Assembly (NCBI GenBank): GCA_049724395.1
Contig: JAUGWO010000112.1
Span: forward strand, 186,001-250,000
DNA: 64,000 nt
Direction of reading: 5' to 3'
Origin: Spongospora subterranea f. sp. subterranea
Lineage: Eukaryota; Endomyxa: Phytomyxea; Phytomyxea; Plasmodiophorida
This document shows positions 1-10,466 of this stretch, piece after piece; the stretch's first letter is position 1, and the number at the start of each line of letters is the position of its first letter. Both the position numbers and the translations under genes were made by a program. A model generated the notes under the pieces. The model ran no database searches and was not told where the DNA came from. It saw nothing but the letters and a program-made list of their open reading frames with translations.

Positions 1-393
1 ACCAAAGTTGCCGGTATCGGAGAAGTTTTTGGCCTTGAGCTCGTAGTCCTTGACACGAAGACCCAAGTTCACAATCTTCTCGGCCTTCTCTCCTCGAACA
101 GTGACGTGAGTGGAGATCTTCTCATTACGACGGATTGAGAAGGATCGAACGGTGTATCGGGCTGAAACAGGTCAATCAGGGCGATGATGGGCCGAATGGA
201 GTAATGGTTGATCGTGGATACCTTTGGAGAAGACTGGCTCCTGGTCGGTCAACTCTTTGAGAACAGTGGCGGCGCGGGTCAAACGATCCCCTCCTCCAAT
301 GCAAATATTTAGGACCAGCTTCTCAATGCCGATCTTCAACATCGGGTTAGCCGACTTCTCCTTGGCGGGAGCATCCTTCATGGCGACCGACAT
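1..393 (-). CDS. RPL11: 60S ribosomal protein L11 (uL5), 3' end off the window
   Basis: Large-subunit ribosomal protein that binds 5S rRNA in the central protuberance. Exon 1 (393 down to 222) begins [18 protein letters not shown] and contains the family motif [17 protein letters not shown] followed by VFSK. A 60-nt GT-AG intron (162-221) interrupts it. Exon 2 (161 down to 1) continues [15 protein letters not shown] and reaches [10 protein letters not shown] at the window edge, as in other uL5 proteins. The roughly 55 C-terminal residues expected lie to the left of the window. A second Met four codons in is an alternative start. Identification is certain from the motifs; the start is likely. 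Confidence 0.95.
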
Positions 394-687
394 CCTTCAC
401 ACGCGATGTATGAGATCGTTGTTCTGGCCGGCATGCGGACTTCACGGAGTCCGTGGTCCATATGATCTTAGCGCAATTCAAATATATTCGATCCATCTCT
501 GCAGGACCCGGTGAAATTGTCGTCAGATGCACTTAATGTCCATCAATTGAATCGCCATATTGTGTCAATGTTAAATTCGTGATTGTAAATGATGCAATTG
601 ATACAGATAAGGCGGACTGATATCTAGAAATGAGTTTCAAATTGATGATAGTTATTTATATGATGATGATTATATATATATTTGTAT

Positions 688-1120
688 TTAGTGTTTGGGT
701 TTGGTTAATGACCCATCCCCGCCCATACAGTTTGGTGATGGGTTTACTGTTGGGTTGTTGGCCCATTGCTCCGGGGTCTTCGCCACGATCGACAATGCAT
801 GCACGCCGGAGTTCAGTTCTGCTTCAAGCGCTTTTTGCACGGCTCGATGCCGAGCTAATAATGGCTGACCATTGAAGGATTCCGACACTATCACCACTTT
901 GAAATGTGTCTAAGCCGTTTGTTAACAAGTACAGTTGAGGTTTGACATAAAGAGTGGTTTATACTTCTGAGTGTTTGGGAACATTGTGAAACTTGCTTTC
1001 GTTGATCACGTCTAGATATAGTGGATTGAATACTGATGTGAGTTTATCGGTAATGATACGAGAGATGGGGGATCTGGCGGCATATGCTGTTGAAACCATT
1101 GACCTCAATCCGGTAATCAT
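688..1120 (-). CDS. BOLA1: BolA family protein, probably mitochondrial
   Basis: BolA proteins pair with monothiol glutaredoxins in Fe-S cluster handling. Exon 1 (1120 down to 965) encodes a basic N-terminus (MITGLRSMVSTAYAARSP, resembling a mitochondrial presequence) and the conserved LDVINESKFHNVPKHSE. A 55-nt intron (910-964) follows, and exon 2 (909 down to 688) encodes THFKVVIVSESFNGQ, LLARHR and HALSIVAKTPEQW, which are BolA hallmarks. The first ATG after an upstream in-frame stretch gives about 129 residues, normal for BOLA1. The invariant His of the HFK motif is present. I assign the BOLA1 type (His without the Cys of BOLA2) from the ARH and VHALS context; BOLA3 is less likely. Confidence 0.93.
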
Positions 1121-1250
1121 TTCAAAAAACCAGTCCGTGACGGTGATTGCCAATCAGCTATCACTTATCACCGCCCAGTCCATCACCATAGCGCCACACA
1201 TCATTGATACTACCTATAAATATGTTATTTTATCTATGGCTCTATACGGG

Positions 1251-3139
1251 CTAAGGCAAAATCGGGAGGTCGCGGTATTGTTCATGTTCGTGCGAACGAG
1301 ATGTTATTGATTTGTCATCAATGATCAATAAGGGGACTTGCAGGTTGCTCGAAATGAATGATGCCCCAGACCAATCCACTCTTCTGGTCCCGTTGGCGCT
1401 CATACCTCCTTCGTCATTAATGGGAGACCAGTTTTGTTTTCTTTGACGACGCAAAGGAGATTGTCTAGATATCACAGACAAATGAGGTGCCCCCGGGAGC
1501 ACTGCGCCAGGTGGCGAAATAGGACGGACAATCGTTCCGGGGCTGCATTCTGATTGAGGTCGCAGACGCAACGCAACTTGTTGATATTGGTTTTGTAAAG
1601 TATGAAGCTGTTTTTCCAAACTATTTTTTTGAGATTCTGTTTTCTGAACTCGAACGAGGGCCTGTTTAGCCTCGGCTTTGGCCTGATCATCTCAGATCAA
1701 TAAAATTATTCAGCGATATGAGTTAGTCATACCGCATTCAATTGGCTCCTCATTTGATTCAGTTCAGCAGTTTTATCTCGAAGTTTCTTTTTCTGTTCAT
1801 AAACAATGGAGAGACTTTCTTCTTGATGGTTAACGAACTTTGCGGCGATATTCAACCACTTGTCCTGAAAGTAATTAAACGATAAACGTACATCGTATGC
1901 TGAAGCCAATGGATAATTACCCTTTCACCTTCTAATCCTATCATATCTGAGTTCAGTTTGTTATTGATGGCTTTAACGGCGGCAATATCGTGTTCGAAAC
2001 GTCTTTTGGCTGCCCCGGCGCTCCCATTTGAACTTTCTAATTGCTCTAAAAGCGACTGGAAAGACGATTAATATCTTTACTGAGCAATTAATTACCCAGG
2101 TACCTGAATATACTTTTCAGCTTCAATTCGTTTTGATCTTTCATTTGAGTGCATGCGCTGTATTCGGGCAACCTTTGTCAAGTCGTCCGAAGAATTCTTT
2201 GGCTCCTCCTTGTGCTTGTCTGGCTGTATATTGTCCTATTTTGACAATTAATCGGAAATTCAATTGTATCACTTGCTGTTAACCTCAACTTTCGGCGATG
2301 GGCATAATTGAAGCGGGCCGTCATTCTCCGGTCGAGTCACCGGCTCCTCGAATTCGCGCTGCAGAACTTCCGGTACGCTGCAGGGTTCCTTAACCAGTTT
2401 GAACAGCGACCTTATTTTGGAAAATATGTGCTCTGCTGATGAATAAAACGAATTGGGAGTAACCACAATATCTGTCCAGGAAAATTGGGAAAATTTTAGA
2501 TTGCTAGATAATAACAAAGCCAAAGCAGGAAGCAATACCAAGCTTGTCGAGATCAAACAATTTATGGTGCCGTGGAGACTGATCAAGATCCAGATTTCTT
2601 CCTACAAATACAAATTCGTCAAACAAATCTAAGCGCGCACTGAACCGATCGTGCCATTATGGAGAAGGACTGTAGATTTGCAATCGTTGCAGTGCCCCAC
2701 TCCATATTTTTCTTTCATATGTACTTTGACAATCTCTCGCAGATGACACGTCCAACTAATCCGATAAACGACATCCTGCATGGAATTATTTAAACCGCTC
2801 ACTATTGGTATCGCGTTCACTACCTCAGTTTTGCTCTCGTCACAAATCATTAGTCGCAAAAATTTCGATCCTGGGGCTTGCCTTGTGTCGCCAAACATAT
2901 TATCCACCTGAAATCACTTGGAACTCGAACCGCAAGCCCACATCTCTTCCAGCCACAACTACCTGTATTTGATGGTTATGTCTTTTCGTATCGCCATGGC
3001 GTCGATTCGCTTTTTTAAGGGGTATTTGTATCAATGGTTCTAACGTCTCTTCAGGCCTGCCGCGCAGGCAGACTTCTTCCAACAGTACAACTGTCAATAT
3101 TGACAGGAGAAGTGTCGGACCTGCTAAGGCCTTCAACAA
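1251..3139 (-). CDS. Unrecognised signal-peptide / membrane protein with a long coiled coil
   Basis: The start at 3139 gives a hydrophobic leader (MLKALAGPTLLLSILTVV). After a GT-AG intron the chain continues VDNMFGDTRQ through a region with several cysteines (CDESK, WTCH, HCNDC). A further intron leads to a strongly hydrophobic stretch (ILISLHGTINCLISTSLVLLP and onward), the likely transmembrane helix. Three more introns then join KVEDNIQPDKHKEE, ARIQRMHSNERSKRIEAEK, DKWLNIAAKFVNHQEE and AKAEAKQALVRVQKTESQ, a heptad-rich coiled coil, followed by a Pro/Ser/Arg-rich tail. All junctions keep frame and phase. The plan (lumenal domain, one TM, coiled coil, tail) resembles ER or nuclear-envelope proteins, but I recognise no family. 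Confidence 0.6.
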
Positions 3140-4008
3140 CCAAAACTGACTCGGTCCGCCACCGATATTTCCTGATAGGCGATCGTCAGGACATGGTTTC
3201 TTCTGGGCAGAATTTTGATCCTACCCAGCATTAGGGAGGCGTCGCAAGATTTTGGGTCTAATATGCCAAGCCATATCAAGAAATTACACGTTATTTCTAC
3301 GATCTGGGACATGAGTCTGGAAGGAGCGCGACGCAGAGATGATATGATCTTATTTGAACTTTATACAACACGATCTCGATCGATTTCCTCATACCCCGTC
3401 CGACATGTGATCACAATATCAATCAATCAAATGAGGGTTAATTGGATAAGGAATCAGCCTATATTGATTCCACACTGTGTATGTAAGCAGGAAGTAATGT
3501 AAGTACCTGTCGGGCCCAGCTATAGTTGAACTCGATTACTGTACTGTCAATGATGAGTTTGATGTCCCGCATGTCTGCGAATCCGTAGGAAGTTGATCGC
3601 GTTCATGGCGAATGATACACATACGAACTACAACATCTTGAAGTGGCACTGAAACCACTCAAGGTACAATCTGTCGGCCAACCTGATTAGGGTTTCATCA
3701 TCCACCCATAAAAAATGTGTGGAAATAAAAACACGTCCGGTGCGAAATTTTCAAGACTCAAATCTGCGGTTAGATTGATGTTATGATGGTGGCTTTCAGC
3801 CAGAAAACATTCAGTATAAAATGTCGGTAGAATGTTTCTCCACCTATATAATTAGCTTTCAGTGTAAGACCCTTCATCCTTTTATCATATGGTGCTTGGT
3901 AGAAGACTAGAAGCACTGTGCTTATGCAGGGTCCGATCGGCGATCTGCGCACACCAGGCGCACAAAACACTTAAGTACCGATCATTCTCCTTTTTATGAT
4001 CACGGAAA
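3140..4008. other. Intergenic, no gene seen
   Basis: Short ORFs on both strands (for example 3215-3502 plus) have no recognisable motifs, and their codon composition does not resemble that of neighbouring genes. I see no tRNA fold or long repeat. The stretch separates divergent genes, so promoters for both probably lie here. Confidence 0.4.
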
Positions 4009-4432
4009 ATGTGGCGAGCAGCTCGACAGATGGTCGCTCGGGTATTCTTCAAGAGGAAACTGGTCGGCAACGACAAACTTGGCAATCAGTACTTTGTTGA
4101 ACCTGGGTACGGTGGCTATCAAAAGCGCTGTGTGGATTACGCTGGGAGATTACCAGATCCCAGGACCATTCCGTGGCAGTGGGCTAGGTGGTTGCGTGGC
4201 CAAAGGTCTGACGCACCGACAGCTGATGAGATGGCAGCTTTATGAGAAAGCTGTTAGCGTGTACAATAGTCGAATCCAGAAAGTTGAAGAAGCAGCAAGA
4301 TTAGAACAGGAAAAAATTCAAAGAGAAGGCGGTGTAGTTCATGTCAAGGGTCGTCCATACGAAAGTATTCACGGTTTCATTGAGGCAATCGATGCTGATC
4401 GCCAAGAAAGCCAGCAAAAACCGGCTTCTTAG
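4009..4432 (+). CDS. NDUFAF2: NDUFAF2/NDUFA12-family complex I assembly protein (frame break)
   Basis: The family acts in late assembly of mitochondrial complex I. The first frame reads FFKRKLVGNDKLGNQYF, then KRCVDYAGRLPDPRTIPWQW, ARWLRGQRSDAPTADEM, matching the family order (basic entry helix, GxDxxGNxYF, IPxxWxxWLR, APTxxE). That frame stops at 4245. A coding-looking charged tail (YEKAVSVYNSRIQKVEEA, then LEQEKIQ, ending at 4432) continues in the +1 frame, as in NDUFAF2, whose tail is a charged helix. One extra base near 4236-4243 would explain it. The alternative is a 25-nt intron after GGCCAAAG, which would delete the conserved RSDAPTADE and is less attractive. About 141 residues if joined. 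Confidence 0.8.
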
Positions 4433-4730
4433 GTTGTACTGACCTAGAAACCAGTATTTTCAGCCCAAAATACGCAAAGTTCATTCAACACATTGATAGT
4501 GCTGCCATTCCTTTAAGAACATTCTTCTTTTTCCGTCAAAAATAACCAACAAATTGCTCAAAAAAATTGAAAAGCCATGCAGACGAAGATAAGAAGGATT
4601 TGAACTCTTATCGTTGCAATAGTGGATATATCAATGCATCAACATCATCATTGGTGTTGGTGCGGTTGATATATATCCAGAATAAACGCCCCATATTTTG
4701 TAGATACTGCTCTTCCCAATTGTGTCACAC

Positions 4731-6755
4731 AGAGCAGGGACGCCGGCCTCTTTCCGTATTGTGTTGCAGTTGTATCAGGTTGTATCCCTATGTCCATTGT
4801 AATTGTTACACCAGAACATGTAGAGCAGGGACGCCGGCCTCTTTCCGTATTGTGTTGCAGTTGTATCAGGTTGTATCCCTATGTCCATTGTAATTGTTAC
4901 ACCCGAACATGTAGAGCAGGGACGCCGGCCTCTTTCCGTATTGTGTTGCAGTTGTATCAGGTTGTATCCCTATGTCCATTGTAATTGTTACACCCGAACA
5001 TGTAGAGCAGGGACGCCGGCCTCTTTCCGTATTGTGTTGCAGTTGTATCAGGTTGTATCCCTATGTCCATTGTAATTGTTACACCCGAACATGTAGAGCA
5101 GGGACACCGGCCTCTTTCCGTATTGTGTTGCAGTTGTATCAGGTTGTATCCCTATGTCCATTGTAATTGTTACACCAGAACATGTAGAGCAGGGATTGTA
5201 TTGTGTTGCATTCAGGTTTACACCACCCGAACATGTAGAGCAGGGACGCCGGCCTCTTTCCGTATTGTGTTGCAGTTGTATCAGGTTGTGTCCCTATGTC
5301 CATTGTAATTGTTACACCCGAACATGTAGAGCAGGGACACCGGCCTCTTTCCGTATTGTGTTGCAGTTGTATCAGGTTGTATCCCTATGTCCATTGTAAT
5401 TGTTACACCAGAACATGTAGAGCAGGGACGCCGGCCTCTTTCCGTATTGTGTTGCAGTTGTTGCAGTTGTATCAGGTTGTGTCCCTATGTCCATTGTAAT
5501 TGTTACACAAGAACATGTAGAGCAGGGACACCGGCCTCTTTCCGTATTGTGTTGCAGTTGTATCAGGTTGTATCCCGATGTCCATTGTAATTGTTACACC
5601 AGAACATGTAGAGCAGGGACACCGGCCTCTTTCCGTATTGTGTTGCAGTTGTATCAGGTTGTATCCCTATGTCCATTGTAATTGTTACACCAGAACATGT
5701 AGAGCAGGGACACCGGCCTCTTTCCGTATTGTGTTGCAGTTGTATCAGGTTGTATCCCTATGTCCATTGTAATTGTTACACCAGAACATGTAGAGCAGGG
5801 ACGCCGGCCTCTTTCCGTATTGTGTTGCAGTTGTATCAGGTTGTATCCCTATGTCCATTGTAATTGTTACACCAGAACATGTAGAGCAGGGACGCCGGCC
5901 TCTTTCCGTATTGTGTTGCAGTTGTATCAGGTTGTATCCCTATGTCCATTGTAATTGTTACACCAGAACATGTAGAGCAGGGACGCCGGCCTCTTTCCGT
6001 ATTGTGTTGCAGTTGTATCAGGTTGTATCCCTATGTCCATTGTAATTGTTACACCAGAACATGTAGAGCAGGGACGCCGGCCTCTTTCCGTATTGTGTTG
6101 CAGTTGTATCAGGTTGTATCCCTATGTCCATTGTAATTGTTACACCAGAACATGTAGAGCAGGGACGCCGGCCTCTTTCCGTATTGTGTTTGCAGTTGTA
6201 TCAGGTTGTATCCCTATGTCCATTGTAATTGTTACACCAGAACATGTAGAGCAGGGACGCCGGCCTCTTTCTGTTGCAGTTGTATCAGGTTGTTCCCTAT
6301 GTCCATTGTAATTGTTACACCAGAACATGTAGAGCAGACGCCGGCCTCTTTCCGTATTGTGTTGCAGTTGTATCAGGTTGTATCCCTATGTCCATTGTAA
6401 TTGTTACACCAGAACATGTAGAGCAGGGACGCCGGCCTCTTTCCGTATTGTGTTGCAGTTGTATCAGGTTGTATCCCTATGTCCATTGTAATTGTTACAT
6501 CCCTATGTCCATTGTAAGAACATGTAGAGCAGGGACGCCGGCCTCTTTCCGTATTGTGTTGGAGATTGTGATCATGTAGGTAGTGTTCGGATGTCCATTG
6601 TAATTGACAACTCCGGCCTCTTTCCGTATTGTGTTTTGCCTCTTTCCGTAGGCAGAGCAGGGACGCCGGCCTCTTTCCGTATTGTGGATCAGGTTGTATC
6701 CCTATGTCCATTGTAATTGTTACACCAGAACATGTAGAGCAGGGACACCGGCCTC
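4731..6755. repeat. 91-bp minisatellite array, about 21 copies
   Basis: The unit includes gagcagggacgccggcct, then ctctttccgtattgtg and atccctatgtccattg. Copies are head to tail and mostly 97-100% identical; a few are short or rearranged (near 5187, 5460 and after 6270). The length 91 is not a multiple of three, so the tiny ORFs in every frame are artefacts of the repeat. Variants (gacgcc or gacacc; accaga or acccga) recur between copies, a sign of recent homogenisation. Copies degrade toward the right end (6480-6700). Centromeric, subtelomeric or simply expanded spacer DNA are all possible. Confidence 0.97.
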
Positions 6756-6771
6756 TTTCCAAGTTTCTTCA

Positions 6772-6988
6772 AGTTTCTTCTGGAAACGGTGCGACCTTTT
6801 AATTGAGAGAGAAAATGAAGAAACTCATGAGCACCGAGAGGGCGCTTCGAGTCCTCCCACTCCTGACCTCTTTTTGAAATGCTAAGAATAGGTCTGGACT
6901 TCTGTGCAAGCCCGCCTTCTCGGTGCTCATGAGTTTCTTCATTTTCTCTCTCAATTTAAAAGGTGGCACCGCTTCCAGAAGAACTTAA
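6772..6988. repeat. Inverted repeat, about 65-bp arms
   Basis: The left arm (about 6772-6836: tcttctggaaacggtgcgac, then gagagagaaaatgaag, then catgagcaccgagagg) is matched in reverse complement by the right arm (about 6920-6988), with only a few mismatches and one short gap. The spacer is about 85 bp. The right arm is also the 3' end of the decayed ORF to its right, so the left arm looks like an inverted duplicate of that ORF end joined to the minisatellite. Confidence 0.9.
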
Positions 6989-7375
6989 CTTCTAGCTTCT
7001 GGCCTTCCTTGCCTTCAAAGGAGTTCTCCCATCCGTGCTTTTTCACAATCTCTATGAAGTCACCGGTTAATGACATGACTCTCCCTAACGGTGTTCCATC
7101 TGTCTTCATGGCCAGCTTCTTCATTTCTTTGGACATGTCGGCTCCGTCTTTGTCCTTCTCCAACTGGTCCTTCAGTCAGTCGTATAGGTCCTTGTCTGTG
7201 AGTACGTCTTCATGAGCCTTCAGCTCGTATCTACAGATGGCTTTCAACAAGCTTGGCTTGATGATCGACTTCAACGGACGGGGTTCCATGCCATCGGCGC
7301 CGGCTTTTTTTTTACGCCAACATAAACCTTATACTTCGCCATGAAATTCAGGATCTCCTCCCGATCAAATCCTAC
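6951..7375 (-). mobile_element. Decayed ORF fragment, mobile-element-like, family unknown
   Basis: Read on the minus strand the stretch looks like former coding sequence, rich in Lys and Glu: EEILNFMAKYKVYVG, PLKSIIKPSLLKAICRYEL, TPLGRVMSLTGDFIEI, KKHGWENSFEGKEGQKLEV. It has no intact start or end and looks broken (one or two breaks, plus loss of both ends). It is hemmed in by minisatellite copies and an inverted repeat. The gag-like hydrophilic composition makes a retroelement fossil plausible, but I cannot name the family; a dead host paralogue is the alternative. Confidence 0.45.
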
Positions 7376-7396
7376 TTATTTACTTCAAAGGTTACA

Positions 7397-7437
7397 GTGG
7401 ACACCCGAACATGTAGAGCAGGGACACCGGCCTCTTT
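7397..7437. repeat. Stray partial copy of the 91-bp minisatellite
   Basis: About 40 bp (acccgaacatgtagagcagg, then gacaccggcctctttccg) repeats the array unit 640 bp beyond the end of the array. It shows that the decayed ORF and inverted repeat sit inside, or were inserted into, minisatellite DNA. Confidence 0.85.
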
Positions 7438-7564
7438 CCGTATTATGTAGAGCGGGTTGCAGTCCTAAGACATCATGAGTGGCCTCTTCTATGTTCCTAC
7501 TCGTAAATCTCTGACTTCACACCCATAATGATTATATCGTTTGTTGAGACCGGGTCAATTATCT

Positions 7565-8851
7565 ATGGTTCAGAAAACGGAATTTCGGAAAACCACCGAT
7601 AAATTCGGAATCAAGTATGTCAATCAGTATAGGATCGGGAAACCGTTAGGTCAAGGGACTTCTTCAAGGGTGGTTACGGGGACTGATGATCGAGGAAATC
7701 AACGAGTAAACTCTGAGTTCATTCCAATGAAAGCTATATAATAACTTCATTTTCAACAACAGGCATTGAAGATATTTTCAAAAGCGCGTTTAAGAAAACA
7801 GAGCAGCGCATTTAGGCCAGTAAACGAATCTGTCAGCTCTGGTAATCGTGGACAAACCGAAATTCTGCATCTAAGCAGGCTTGGTTTCGAAGAAAATGCC
7901 CACATAAATATAATCAAGCTATATGAGGTTATGGACGATCCATCTAAAGATAATATGGCGTTAGGTCAGCGTCTACTACCGTTTGGCGTGTAATCTAGAC
8001 TTTTGAAGTGATCAACGTAGTTGTATCTTACAGTTCTTCAACTAGCTAACGTGGGTGAAATCACATCCTGGGATCAAACAACGGCTACATATTCCTGCAA
8101 ATGGCAGTCAACAATGGGACCGCCATGGATCATCACTGAGGACGTTGCTCGCTCTTGTTTCACACAAATAGCAGCCGCTGTAAATCATCGTAAAACGGAA
8201 CTATTTGCTCTTTATATTTTTTCGGCTTCTAATTCATCGCTCTTGCTCAGTCCATAGTCATATGCTGATATGCCACCGCGACATCAAACCCTCAAACATG
8301 CTGTAAGGTTGTGCGAAATTTTCCAGCGTTTATTTATTATTTTCATCTGAAGAATACATCTCGTCAATGGACACCCTCAAGTGTTATTGTCAGACTTCGG
8401 AGTCGCCCAATCGTTTGCAGATACGCCCATGTTCACAGATATTATGGGGACTTATCCGGTAGTAGATGAGCATCTGATTTCCTCATCGAATGCTAAGTCT
8501 GACCCACTTTAGTTTATTCCACCAGAGGCATGTTCCGGTGAGTTGCGTAATTTTATCGTCTAGGGTCTTTTCAAAGGTGTCGATTTTGTAGGTGAACCAT
8601 ATGACGGCAGAGCTGCAGACATCTGGGCCCTTGGCGTCACCCTCTACAGCATAGTATTCGGAAAGTTACCATTTTACCACCAGAATCTGCTCCAACTATT
8701 TCAATTGATCGAAAATTGCGATCTGGATTTTCCCCTTCTGTCGAGAGATCATCCAGTATTAGATCTTTTGGCGAACATCTTTTTATTGAATAAGAACCCG
8801 CACAAACGGCAAATGGATAAGATTTTGAGCCACCCATGGCTTCAATCCTGA
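7565..8851 (+). CDS. CaMKK/SAK1-like serine/threonine protein kinase
   Basis: Seven exons (7565-7705, 7763-7964, 8034-8189, 8251-8302, 8353-8458, 8513-8537, 8592-8851) give about 313 residues, essentially a bare kinase domain. Visible motifs are the Gly loop (GKPLGQGTSSRVV), the ATP-anchoring Lys (ALKIFSKARL, then RKQSS, typical of CaMKK), HINIIKLYEVMDDP, catalytic loop CHRDIKPSNML, LSDFGVAQ, the activation segment with MGTYPFIPPEACSG, and DIWALGVTLYSIVFGKLPF. In fungi and animals such kinases activate SNF1/AMPK. Exon six is only 25 nt. N- and C-terminal extensions of animal CaMKKs are absent. Family call strong; substrate inferred. Confidence 0.88.
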
Positions 8852-9157
8852 CCTATCCCTGAACTACAATGCTGAATCACATATATATATTGACAAGAAG
8901 CACATTTTCATTTGTACTCTGTTATTATACCAGCGACTGTTGAATTCTGGTGATCAAGGATGCAATTGAACCCATAGAACCACAGTTACTTAATTATGGA
9001 GCGGTATATATTTTTAAAGAGAATACGATGATGACGTTATATATATTTAACATGTCAATTCCCGGCTAAATCAAACGACTAGTATTGAAATTGCTCCGTC
9101 AGGAAAATACTCGAAACCCCTTTTGATATGGAGGCGCTGTCCTTCCATGCACCCAAC

Positions 9158-10361
9158 TTACAAACCTAACTCGCGAAACACGGATTCCACAATATCCGCT
9201 TCTGGCGATTTTGATTTCCGGATCAAGTCGCTGACACAGCTTCGCTTGTGAACTAGACGAGCAATATCGTCCGGGGATCTTCTTTCGCGATTGAATTGAG
9301 TGTGATCGGCGCTCAGAGACATCAGCATTGTCATGGCCGCCAGATTTCCTCGGCGAACGGCATCGTGCAACGGTGTATTCTGCATTCCGCTGACCGCATG
9401 AGCGTTGATATTCCATCCGTGTTTCGACAGAATTTCAATACATCGTGGGGCGTCTAACCTGGCACCGATATTCATCAGGATCGATGCGTCTTTAGGCGGT
9501 AAACGATGACCCCTCTCATTAAGCAATGCCTGCTGACAATATTAACCATACGATCTACTATAATTTCGACACCTTCCTACATCCAACGCGGTCGCATTGT
9601 CATGGAGCCCGACGTCGACACCAACGCTTTTCAAAGCCAGTTTCGATTCCAGAGTTAAATTGGTGGCAGCGTCATCTTTTACGGCAATGGCCAAGGCGAA
9701 CCCTAAATCGCAGATATTTAGGTCAACTCAGAAACAGTCGAAAACGACAATTCTGACCAGGGTGGCGAAGGGCTTCGGCGATGAAGGATTGCAGATCAGT
9801 ATTGCCATCGCCCGAATACAGATGTGTATCAAAGTTCTCGGACCTGATGTCCAACGTGGTCGGGTCTAGGAGAATGGCGTTGATCCCTCGCCTATTGACA
9901 CTGTAATCGATCCCGTTCACCACAAGACGGGTCTGATTCCCGTCCTGGAAACCGGACGATATCGCATGTAATACGATCTGATTGCCGCCCGCCTAATCCG
10001 TCCGTCTCAATACACTGGATTATGGAGATTATAACAAGGGGGGAGTGAAACCGACCTGCATTAACCATCGAACATCGGCCGGTCCTTGTGACCTCGATCT
10101 GATCTGGAATGTGTCATTCGATGCGCTACCGCCGATCACCCCAATATACGCTAACGACCCTCGAAACGGTAATCCCATAATGCAATCATAGGCCAGGTAG
10201 AGGGCGTCAAAATCCAGATATGGGCGATTGGGGGCGTGATATATCGGACTCGGGTAAATGTAATGATCATAGACTTGGGGTTTCACGGAAACGAATGGCG
10301 CTACACGGGATCGACCTTTACCATATTGACCGAACTGATACCCGTTATCGTTGCCCGACAT
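9158..10361 (-). CDS. ILEI/PANDER-domain protein with C-terminal ankyrin repeats
   Basis: Four exons (10361-10056, 9992-9758, 9702-9582 with the boundary at about 9581, 9529-9158). Residues from about 103 read NQIVLHAISSGFQDGNQTR, VNGIDYSVNRRGINAILLDP, FDTHLY, and after an intron ALAIAVKDDAATNLTLESK, the pattern of the interleukin-like EMT inducer (ILEI/FAM3/POMGNT1 stem) lectin-like fold. The chain then runs into ankyrin-like repeats (HDNATALDALLNERG, GMQNTPLHDAVRRGNLAAM). The N-terminal 100 residues (YDHYIYPSPIYHAPNRPYL and onward) are unrecognised, and no signal peptide is visible. Function unknown. The neighbouring RhoGEF starts about 105 bp away, divergently. Confidence 0.7.
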
Positions 10362-10466
10362 CCAGCACTCTGTTCCGAATGGCGTTCAACGATGATCAGA
10401 TGCACGCGCCACTATTCGCGTGGCGCCCAACATGATTGAATCACGCCGTTGGTCGATGCTGACTCA

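Noticed and set aside
4206-4230. 25-nt intron in the NDUFAF2-like gene that would restore frame
   Set aside because: It would delete RSDAPTADE, which matches the family; an extra base is the simpler reading, though transcripts must decide.
4567-6762. Dozens of 60-130-codon ORFs in all frames with a repeated peptide
   Set aside because: They are an artefact of a 91-bp tandem repeat whose length is not a multiple of three; no start or regulatory context supports translation.
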